64,000 nucleotides of DNA, taken from Microtetraspora niveoalba (GTDB lineage: Bacteria; Actinomycetota; Actinomycetes; Streptosporangiales; Streptosporangiaceae). The stretch is from positions 101,908 to 165,907 of the forward strand of contig NZ_BBYM01000009.1 of NCBI RefSeq assembly GCF_001570405.1. Reading direction: 5' to 3'. The translations under genes were made by a program, and so were the position numbers. This document shows positions 58,076 through 64,000 of the stretch, piece by piece. Each line of letters opens with the position of its first letter. Position 1 is the first letter of the stretch. Under the pieces are notes generated by a model. It ran no database searches, was not told the origin of the DNA, and was given only the letters and a program-made list of their open reading frames with translations.

Positions 58076-58921
58076 ATGGCCGAGCGGAACGGTCAACCGA
58101 GGCTCAGGGGCCCGAGCGAGGTCGTCACACGCGAGGCCGCGATCGAGCGCGGCAAGAGGGACGGCAGGGACCCGCAGATGCGCCGGCTGTACCTGTCGCG
58201 AGCGCATTACGACCCGCCGTTCGTCAAGCAGGTGATCGGGCTCTTCGACGCGCAGCAGAAGGAGATGCTCGCGGCGCGCGAGGCGGAGCTGGCCGCGATC
58301 GAGCGGGAGGCCAAGGACTGCGGCCTGGCGCTCCTGCGTTCGCAGGAGCGCTTCCGGGCGCTGGCCGCCAGCCTGAACAGCCGCATGATCGAGCTGGAGG
58401 GCGTGGCGGACCCGGCGGCCGACTGGGGCGGCGTCCCCTCGCTGACCCCGGCGGAAAGCGCCCGCCTGCGCGCGGAGAAGCGAGCCCGCGAGCTCGATCG
58501 CGACCTCCACGAGCGGATGTCCTGGCTCTCCGACGCGGAGCGCCGCTGGGAGCGCTGCTGGGACGTCCACGGCCTGCTGGCGCGGGCGGAGCTGGACCGG
58601 ACCAAGGTGCTCCTCGACTCCTACGAGGAGGGCCTCACCCAGTCGCACTTCAGGGTGGTCGGCTTCCACGGCATCTGGCAGCACACGGAGCCGACGCTCG
58701 CCGACGGCTGGCTGGAGGACCGCGAGGAGCGGAGGAAGAAGGCGTTCCCCGGCGGCGTCCTCGACGGCCCCGTCCGGTTTCAAGAGCAGGTGCGGTCGGC
58801 CTTGGCGGGCGAACAGGGCCCGCGCGGCATCGGAAGAGGCGACCACGGCGACCGCCACGGCGACCACCACGGTGACCAGGGCGACCGCCACGGCGACCAC
58901 GGCGACGAGACACGAGCGTGA
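58076..58921 (+). CDS. Coiled-coil protein with His-Gly-Asp tail, first gene of a Ter-type operon
   Basis: A 281-residue protein I cannot assign to a family. A long helical, coiled-coil-prone region (about residues 60-200: MLAAREAELAAIEREAKDC and similar charged heptads) is followed by a Trp-rich stretch (GFHGIWQHTEPTLADGWLED). The last ~27 residues are a low-complexity run of His, Gly and Asp in HGDxHGD-like repeats, plausible for metal binding. It is soluble, without a signal. It starts the operon that carries TerD and TerC genes, so a role in metal or membrane stress is inferred. The next gene begins 15 bp after the stop. Confidence 0.65.
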   Translation: MAERNGQPRLRGPSEVVTREAAIERGKRDGRDPQMRRLYLSRAHYDPPFVKQVIGLFDAQQKEMLAAREAELAAIEREAKDCGLALLRSQERFRALAASLNSRMIELEGVADPAADWGGVPSLTPAESARLRAEKRARELDRDLHERMSWLSDAERRWERCWDVHGLLARAELDRTKVLLDSYEEGLTQSHFRVVGFHGIWQHTEPTLADGWLEDREERRKKAFPGGVLDGPVRFQEQVRSALAGEQGPRGIGRGDHGDRHGDHHGDQGDRHGDHGDETRA

Positions 58922-58936
58922 CAGGTGCGAAGAGCC

Positions 58937-59683
58937 ATGAGAATCCCCACCTCATCCCCGAGAATCCCCGGCTTCCGAAGGACGCTCGCCGCGCTGGCCG
59001 CGGTCCTGCTCGTCCCGGCCGGCGGGTGCGCGAGCGAGTCCGACCGGGCGATGTGCGGCGTCGTCGTCGACAGCACCGGATTCGCCGAGTACGCCACGGC
59101 GAAGGACCTCATCAGGCGGCACCTCGGCGGGTTCGCCGACGGCTGCGACTGGGTCGGCCTGGCCGCCATCACCGGCAACTCGGTCGGCACGCCCTGCCAG
59201 GTGGCCTCGCTCCGCCTGTACGCGAGCGACCGGGAGAACCCCAACCGCAACCCCAAGATCGAGGAGGCGGTCCGCGCCGAGAAGCTCAAGCAGGTCGGGG
59301 CCGGCGCCGAGAAGCTGCTCACCTGCCAGGACGACCCCAGCGGCGGGTCGGACGTCCTCGGCGGCCTGCGGGCGGTCGGCGACCGGATGAAGAGCGCTCC
59401 GAAGCCGGACCGGGACCGGGAGATCGTCGTCTTCAGCGACCTGATGAGCAACGTCGGCGTCCTCGATCTGAACGAGTCCGACTACGGCGAGGAGCAGGTC
59501 CGCAAGGACAAGGTGCGGGAGCTGCGTGAGAAGCACCTGCTCCCCGACCTCGCCGACACGGCGGTCGCCGTGCACGGATTCAACCTGCTCTCCGAGCGCG
59601 ACCCGGACCGGGTGCCCCAGCTCCGGCTTCTCTGGACGGAGATCTTCACCGCCGCCGGAGTCCGCGAACTGACCATCGACTGA
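58937..59683 (+). CDS. vWA-like lipoprotein of the Ter-type operon
   Basis: A 248-residue exported protein. The signal ends LVPAGGC with the lipid-modified Cys near residue 33. The mature part begins with MCGVVVDSTGFAEY and later has REIVVFSDLMSNVGVLDLNE, the two strands of a von Willebrand A-like fold. The metal site D-x-T-x-F lacks the last Ser of the usual D-x-S-x-S, so the MIDAS is degenerate. Four further Cys could form disulfides. Surface-anchored vWA proteins are known components of Ter systems. ATG 58937 is preferred over GTG 58925, and the following gene starts 26 bp later. Confidence 0.7.
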   Translation: MRIPTSSPRIPGFRRTLAALAAVLLVPAGGCASESDRAMCGVVVDSTGFAEYATAKDLIRRHLGGFADGCDWVGLAAITGNSVGTPCQVASLRLYASDRENPNRNPKIEEAVRAEKLKQVGAGAEKLLTCQDDPSGGSDVLGGLRAVGDRMKSAPKPDRDREIVVFSDLMSNVGVLDLNESDYGEEQVRKDKVRELREKHLLPDLADTAVAVHGFNLLSERDPDRVPQLRLLWTEIFTAAGVRELTID

Positions 59684-59709
59684 CATATGCCGAGATGGAG
59701 GAACGAGTC

Positions 59710-60921
59710 GTGACCACGCAGCAGAGACCGGACGACGTTTTCGCGCTGCCACCGGCCTGGCGGCCGGACCCCGTCCCGCTTCCCGACTGGGCCCAGCTCA
59801 GGGAGCGGGTCGCGGCCAGAGGCGGGCAGGACGGCCAGGCGCCCAGCCTGGACGCGATCACCCTGAAGACGCAGGGCTACGAGCCCGGATATCTCCTCCA
59901 GCTCGACGAGGAGCGCGAGCTGACGATCATGGCCGTACGGGACGGCCTGGAGCGGGTGGAGAAGGCGGCGGGCGACGCCAAGGCCGCGCTCGACACACGC
60001 TCCAGGATCGGCGAGCCCCGGTACGAGCGGGTGCGCGAGGCGTACGAGGAGGCCGTGAAGCAGGTGGAACTGCTGGAGGCCGGCCCCTCGCGGGAGCCCG
60101 GTGACGGGCTGCCCAGCTCCATCGCGCTCAGCGGGTGGAGGAAGACGGTCGGCCACTGGGCCGTGCCCCTGCTCATCCTCCTCGTGCTGCTCGCCGTCGA
60201 GACCCCGATCTACTACGAGACGTTCCTCAACTGGGGCGACAGCATGGCGCTGACGTACCTGCTGGCCGTCGGAGCGGTCTTCGTCTTCGTCTTCGGCCCC
60301 CACTTCTACGGCCGGAACCTGCGGGAGTGGCAGGAGTACCGCACGCGGGGCGAGGAGGCCCACGGCCTGGCCAAGTGGCCGCCGCTCCTGATCATCGTCC
60401 CGGTGATCTGGCTGTTCGCGATCGGCTCGGTGGCCTACTTCCGGATGAACGCGCTCTTCCACACGATCTCCGTCGAGGACCAGGAGACCGGCGAGTCGCG
60501 GCAGATCGCGTCGGTGGCCTCCGACATCGGCGTGGTTCCCACGCTGGTCCTCGTCCTCGCCCTGCTGATCTTCACGGCGCTGATCGCGACCGAGCTCGGC
60601 CGGAGGATGGGGAACCCCAACGACAAGGAGCTCAGGGAGCAGCGGGCCAGGCTGCGCCGCGCCGAGGCCGAGATGAGAGCCGCGGACCACTGGCGCACCG
60701 AGATCGACACCCGGCTGGGGGAGATCGCCGGCCTCCTGGACGAGCTGGAACGGCGGAAGCGGACCTGTCCGGCGCAGATCGAGCGCGGGTTCGACTCCGT
60801 CGAGACGGTCTACGTCCAGGAGCTGATCAGGCCGATCGGCGACGAGGAGCTCGCGCTCTTCGTGCCGGTGATCCTCGACCGGCACCGGCGCCGGCACGAG
60901 TGGATCGTCGCGGACAGCTGA
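59710..60921 (+). CDS. Four-helix membrane protein of the Ter-type operon
   Basis: A 403-residue protein: a soluble N-terminal part (about 1-150) with a charged helical segment, four transmembrane helices (WAVPLLILLVLLAVETPIYY, ALTYLLAVGAVFVFVFGP, PPLLIIVPVIWLFAIGSVAY, VVPTLVLVLALLIFTALIA), then a charged coiled-coil tail with ELERRKRTCPAQIERGFDSV. No known family is recognised. The GTG at 59710 is chosen because the apparent upstream ATG at 59695 overlaps GGAGGAAC, which serves as its ribosome site 8 bases ahead. Its position between a lipoprotein and TerD/TerC genes suggests it links surface and cytoplasmic parts of the Ter machinery. Confidence 0.68.
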   Translation: MTTQQRPDDVFALPPAWRPDPVPLPDWAQLRERVAARGGQDGQAPSLDAITLKTQGYEPGYLLQLDEERELTIMAVRDGLERVEKAAGDAKAALDTRSRIGEPRYERVREAYEEAVKQVELLEAGPSREPGDGLPSSIALSGWRKTVGHWAVPLLILLVLLAVETPIYYETFLNWGDSMALTYLLAVGAVFVFVFGPHFYGRNLREWQEYRTRGEEAHGLAKWPPLLIIVPVIWLFAIGSVAYFRMNALFHTISVEDQETGESRQIASVASDIGVVPTLVLVLALLIFTALIATELGRRMGNPNDKELREQRARLRRAEAEMRAADHWRTEIDTRLGEIAGLLDELERRKRTCPAQIERGFDSVETVYVQELIRPIGDEELALFVPVILDRHRRRHEWIVADS

Positions 60922-60937
60922 TCCGCGCCGCGAACCG

Positions 60938-60967
60938 TACGAAGACATACGAAGACATACGAAGACA
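60938..60967 (+). repeat. Three tandem 10-bp repeats before terD
   Basis: TACGAAGACA occurs three times without a gap, 22 bp before the terD start. It is too short for CRISPR and may be a simple sequence expansion or a binding array. Confidence 0.6.
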
Positions 60968-60989
60968 CAGCCAGGAGGACCGAACCGCA

Positions 60990-61583
60990 ATGAGCGTGAG
61001 CCTGACCAAGGGCGGCAACACGTCGCTGAGCAAGATCGCCCCCGGCCTGACCCGGGTCCTCGTCGACCTCGGCTGGGAGCCGCGTGTCACCAACGGCGCG
61101 CCGTTCGACCTGGACGCGTCGGCGTTGATGCTGGGCGATGACGACAGGATCCTGTCCGATCGCCACTTCATCTTCTTCAACAAGCTGAGCAGCGACGACG
61201 GGTCCGTCGAGCACACCGGGGACGACCGCACGGGCGACGGCGACGGCGAGAGCGTCAAGGTGGACCTCGCCGCCGTCCCCGCCGCCTGCGCGCGGATCGT
61301 CTTCGCCGTCTCCATCTACGACGCCGACCGCCACCGGCAGAACTTCGGCCAGGTGGGCAACGCGTACGTCCGGGTGATCAACGCGATGGACGGGGTCGAG
61401 CTGGTCAGGTTCGACCTGTCCGAGGACGCCTCGACCGAGACGGCGATGGTCTTCGGGGAGATCTACCGGCGTGGCGGCGAATGGAAGTTCCGCGCGGTGG
61501 CGCAGGGCTACCCCGACGGGCTGAGGGGGATCGCGCGGCACTTCGGCGTCGACGTGCGGCACGAGCCGGATCCGGGGGCGTGA
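60990..61583 (+). CDS. terD: TerD-family protein
   Basis: A 197-residue TerD protein of the tellurium/general-stress family. It begins MSVSLTKGGNTSLSK and has WEPRVTNGAPFDLDASALML, where the Asp residues coordinate calcium, then ISIYDADRHRQNFGQVGNAY-type core (here VSIYDADRHRQNFGQ). TerD proteins bind Ca2+ and assemble at the inner membrane with TerC. ATG 60990 has AGGAGG 11 bases upstream. The TerC/DUF475 gene begins 4 bp after its stop. Confidence 0.92.
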   Translation: MSVSLTKGGNTSLSKIAPGLTRVLVDLGWEPRVTNGAPFDLDASALMLGDDDRILSDRHFIFFNKLSSDDGSVEHTGDDRTGDGDGESVKVDLAAVPAACARIVFAVSIYDADRHRQNFGQVGNAYVRVINAMDGVELVRFDLSEDASTETAMVFGEIYRRGGEWKFRAVAQGYPDGLRGIARHFGVDVRHEPDPGA

Positions 61584-61587
61584 CCCG

Positions 61588-62610
61588 ATGACCGTCCGCG
61601 ATCTGCGCTGGCCGCTCGCCGGCACCGCCGCCGGCCTGCTCCTCGCGCTCCTCCTCGGCGGCCCGGGAGCACTCGTCCTGGTGGTGATACTCGCCGTCCT
61701 GGAGATCTCCCTGTCGTTCGACAACGCGGTCGTCAACGCCAAGGTCATCGAGCGGATGAGCCCCCACTGGCGGCGGATGTTCCTGACCGTGGGCATCGCC
61801 GTCGCGGTGTTCGGCATGCGGCTGGTCTTCCCGCTGCTCATCGTCGGCGTCACCGCGCGGCTCACCCCCGCGGAGGCGCTCGCCCTCGCGCTGAGCGACC
61901 CCGCCGAGTACGGCGTGCGGCTGCACGAGGCGCACCCGCTGATCGCGGCCTTCGGCGGCATGTTCCTGTTCATGATCTTCTTGGACTTCGTGTTCGAGGA
62001 CCGCCAGTTCAAGTGGCTGGTGTGGCTGGAGCGCCCGCTCGCGCGGATCGGCAAGCTCGACCAGCTCTCGGTCGTGGTCGCCCTCGCGGTACTGCTGACG
62101 GCGGCCCGCGTCTTCGCCGCGCCGCCGTCCGTCGTGGTCGCCGGCGTCCTCGGGATCATGACGTACCTGCTGGTCAACGGGCTGGGGGAGCTGTTCCAGG
62201 CGGACGGGGTCGCCGCCGCCGGCAAGGCGGGCTTCTTCCTGTTCCTCTATCTGGAGGTGCTGGACGCGTCGTTCTCGTTCGACGGTGTCATCGGCGCCTT
62301 CGCCATCAGCCACGACCTGTTCCTGATCACCCTCGGTCTGGGCATCGGGGCGGTGTACATCCGGTCCTTCACGATCTTCCTGGTGCGGCGGGGCACCCTC
62401 GGCGAGTACGTCTACCTGGAACACGGCGCCCACTGGGCGATCGGGGCGCTCGCCGGGATCATGCTGCTCAGCCTCGGCCTCGAGATCCCCGAGATGGTCA
62501 CCGGGCTCATCGGACTCGCCTTCATCGGCACGTCCATGGCGTCCTCCGCGGGGCGCAACCGACGTGCCGGGGAGCGGGTGGAGGAGTCGTCGGGAGCGGC
62601 CGCCGGCTGA
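61588..62610 (+). CDS. TerC-family integral membrane protein (DUF475)
   Basis: A 340-residue membrane protein of the TerC/DUF475 family with about nine hydrophobic segments. The two family signatures are ILAVLEISLSFDNAVVNAKV (about residues 34-53) and LEVLDASFSFDGVIGAFAIS (about 222-241), each with the conserved Asp-Asn or Asp-Gly pair in the membrane that may form a metal path. It works as the membrane partner of TerD proteins in resistance to tellurite and other stresses; recent work on TerC proteins points to manganese export. It lies 4 bp after terD. Confidence 0.88.
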   Translation: MTVRDLRWPLAGTAAGLLLALLLGGPGALVLVVILAVLEISLSFDNAVVNAKVIERMSPHWRRMFLTVGIAVAVFGMRLVFPLLIVGVTARLTPAEALALALSDPAEYGVRLHEAHPLIAAFGGMFLFMIFLDFVFEDRQFKWLVWLERPLARIGKLDQLSVVVALAVLLTAARVFAAPPSVVVAGVLGIMTYLLVNGLGELFQADGVAAAGKAGFFLFLYLEVLDASFSFDGVIGAFAISHDLFLITLGLGIGAVYIRSFTIFLVRRGTLGEYVYLEHGAHWAIGALAGIMLLSLGLEIPEMVTGLIGLAFIGTSMASSAGRNRRAGERVEESSGAAAG

Positions 62611-62649
62611 CGGCGCCGGGCGGCGGAGGCGCGCGAGGAAGGGAAGAAA

Positions 62650-63303
62650 GTGCCGGTCTACTACTTCAAGGCTCCGCGTCCGGACTCCTCGGCGGCCACG
62701 CCCACGGCCGGAACCGAGACCGGCGCGCCGCGAGTCGCGCTCACCCCGGAGTCGCCCAGCGTGATCCTTCCCGAACGCAAGGGGCTCCTGCGGGTCAACC
62801 TCGACTGGGAGAGCCCGGCGAACTCCCCGATCGACCTCGACCTGTGCTGCCTGTGGGAGTTGTCGGACGGCAGCAAGGGGTGCGTGCAGGCGCCGGGACG
62901 CAGGTTCAGGGTGCCGCGTCATGGCCCGGCCCCGGTGATCCTGCTCGACCGGGACGACCGTACGGGCCGGGCCGACGGAGGCGAGACGCTGCACATCGAC
63001 CTCGCCCAGGTGGACCGGATCCGGCGGATCCTGGTCTTCGCGCACCTCTATTCCGGAGCGCCGAACTGGGCCGCGGCCCGGGCGGTGGTCACGCTGATGC
63101 GCGACGACGCGCCGACCGTCGAGATCAAGCTGGACGAGACCGCCTCCCGCGCCTCGGTCTGCGCGATCGCCCTGCTGGAGAACGCCGGCGACGACCTGGC
63201 CGTGCACCGCGAGATCAACTACTTCTGGGGCCGGCACGGCGGTCACCAGGCCATGGACGCCGCCTACTCGTGGGGGTTGTCCTTCGCGCCGGGAGGGAAG
63301 TGA
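62650..63303 (+). CDS. Second TerD-like protein (TerA/TerD group)
   Basis: A 217-residue protein of the TerD superfamily. A short N-terminal extension is followed by LPERKGLLRVNLDWESPANS and IDLDLCCLWELSDGSKGCVQ, corresponding to the Ca-binding start of the domain, and later by HIDLAQVDRIRRILVFAHLY. It is more distant from TerD than the gene upstream and could be a TerA-like paralog that forms a mixed complex. The GTG start at 62650 has GGGAAGAAA upstream. Its 3' end overlaps the convergent cyclase-like gene by 40 bp. Confidence 0.78.
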   Translation: MPVYYFKAPRPDSSAATPTAGTETGAPRVALTPESPSVILPERKGLLRVNLDWESPANSPIDLDLCCLWELSDGSKGCVQAPGRRFRVPRHGPAPVILLDRDDRTGRADGGETLHIDLAQVDRIRRILVFAHLYSGAPNWAAARAVVTLMRDDAPTVEIKLDETASRASVCAIALLENAGDDLAVHREINYFWGRHGGHQAMDAAYSWGLSFAPGGK

Positions 63304-63971
63304 GACCCGGACGAGGGTGGGAGGAAGATCCACGCGGTCTCCTCGAACCCCTTCTCCGGCAGCTTGGCGGTGACCGGCCGGAAGGCGGACGGGTCCAGGT
63401 CCCCGTGGCCCTGCGCCACCACGTCGGTGAAGATCGAGTCGGAGACGGCGAGGACGAAGGCGGCGGCGATCTCGTCGCGGAGCGCCGTACGGAGCGGCGG
63501 GGCGTCGAGGATGCGGTGGACCGCGATGGCGGTGCTGCCCACGTATCCGTTGGCGCCGCGCCTGATGTTGCCCCGGCACATCGCCACGCGCAGCCGCAGC
63601 CGGGCGTGCGCGGCGAGATCGGCGTTCAGCGCCTCCAGTTCCAGCCGGAGCGCCCGGACGAAGTCCGGGATGACCTGGGGTTCCTCGATGTCAGGGGGGA
63701 GCGCGGCGAACTGGCCGTCGCCGTGCTCCTGCAGGGCGACCGCCGCCTCGTCGACGCCGGCCCGGCGGCGCGCGGCGGCCAGCAGCCCGACCAGCCGGTC
63801 CTGGGCGCGCAGCGCGGTGACGTCGTTGAACCGGCTGTACTTCTCGATGTCGGTGGCGATGCACAGCCGCACCGCGACACGCTCCAGCCGGCCGCCCGCC
63901 GGTCCCGGCGGCCCTTCCGGTGATCCGCCCGTCCGCGGGAGCGGCTCGCCGAACGTCTCCGCGGTCGCCAT
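63264..63971 (-). CDS. Nucleotidyl-cyclase-like protein, probably degenerate
   Basis: A 235-residue protein with the outline of a class III cyclase domain: LCIATDIEKYSRFND (about residues 36-50) resembles the first metal strand, EHGDGQFAALPPDIEE (about 82-97) the GDG(x)-loop, and ANGYVGSTAIAVHRILDAP the later helix. The second catalytic Asp and transition-state Arg/Asn cannot be placed with confidence, so activity is doubtful. Similar proteins occur singly in actinomycetes as putative sensors. The ATG at 63971 is complete within the window, with CCAGGCGG upstream. It converges on the TerD-like gene and overlaps it by 40 bp. Confidence 0.65.
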   Translation of the reverse strand: MATAETFGEPLPRTGGSPEGPPGPAGGRLERVAVRLCIATDIEKYSRFNDVTALRAQDRLVGLLAAARRRAGVDEAAVALQEHGDGQFAALPPDIEEPQVIPDFVRALRLELEALNADLAAHARLRLRVAMCRGNIRRGANGYVGSTAIAVHRILDAPPLRTALRDEIAAAFVLAVSDSIFTDVVAQGHGDLDPSAFRPVTAKLPEKGFEETAWIFLPPSSGSHFPPGAKDNPHE

Positions 63972-64000
63972 GGCCGCCTGGAAGACGTCCGACCGTGCCC

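Noticed and set aside
57929..58900. Upstream extension of the RecD2-like frame by 324 codons
   Set aside because: It would overlap the coiled-coil gene entirely in antisense, and the extension has no helicase features.
60938..60967. 10-bp repeats considered as a CRISPR remnant
   Set aside because: There are no spacers between the copies and no cas genes in the window.

Overview
The window is very GC-rich with actinobacterial codon use, GTG/TTG starts, AGGAGG-type ribosome sites, ATGA overlaps between co-transcribed genes and many TetR/AraC/PadR regulators. Together with the YcnI-CopD/CtaG copper block, the MoxR-CoxE pair, an accessory SecA and a Ter stress operon, this suggests a filamentous soil actinomycete, perhaps of the Streptosporangiales type. 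The taxonomic placement is inference from content and composition only.

Layout. 1-8.3 kb: end of an FGGY sugar kinase, a nucleoside deaminase, a sugar ABC importer (binding protein plus two permeases) convergent with a GH35 beta-galactosidase that diverges from an AraC regulator, then a MurG-like glycosyltransferase. 8.3-13 kb: secreted 5'-nucleotidase, DUF2804 protein, and a two-gene K+/H+ antiporter (RCK_C subunit plus CPA2 transporter). 13-15.4 kb: an unusual accessory segment in which two ~572-bp inverted repeats, built of 88-bp units and covarying hairpin modules, flank a TetR gene with an apparently leaderless, self-overlapping promoter/operator. 15.4-26.4 kb: GNAT, LigT-like phosphoesterase, AlkZ-like glycosylase, P-loop kinase, FdhF/YdeP oxidoreductase, copper-associated YcnI/CopD-CtaG block and a SulP transporter. 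26.4-34.9 kb: orphan LanC-like protein with a Cys-Cys-Gly zinc motif, accessory SecA, an internally deleted TnpB, VOC protein, DMT transporter, FAD monooxygenase divergent from its TetR regulator over three matching operators, and a GNAT.

35-40 kb is an acyl-CoA catabolic operon (phosphotransferase plus three acyl-CoA dehydrogenases) followed by a convergent TetR gene. The same palindrome occurs in front of the operon and in front of the TetR gene, which suggests one regulon. 40-43.5 kb: a NERD-domain protein and the MoxR/CoxE pair. 43.6-46.3 kb: a tRNA-Lys gene followed by two further partial copies of its 3' end plus terminator, which reads as two tandem decayed integration events. The intervals hold a truncated HAD gene, an XRE regulator, an Asp/Glu-racemase gene and a small secreted peptide.

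46.5-55.8 kb: secreted M28 peptidase, two non-canonical tRNA genes, an unrecognised 476-residue protein, and a compact archaeal-type (probably non-discriminating) aspartyl-tRNA synthetase preceded by a T-box leader whose apparent specifier is GAC (Asp). A secreted Xaa-Pro peptidase and a PadR/membrane-protein pair follow. 55.8-64 kb: a RecD2-like helicase, then a Ter-type operon: coiled-coil protein with a His-Gly-Asp tail, vWA-like lipoprotein, membrane protein, TerD, TerC/DUF475 and a second TerD-like protein. A cyclase-like gene is convergent with its end.

The most unusual parts are the inverted-repeat TetR cassette, the serial tRNA-Lys scars, and the T-box/AspRS2/unknown-protein/odd-tRNA neighbourhood.
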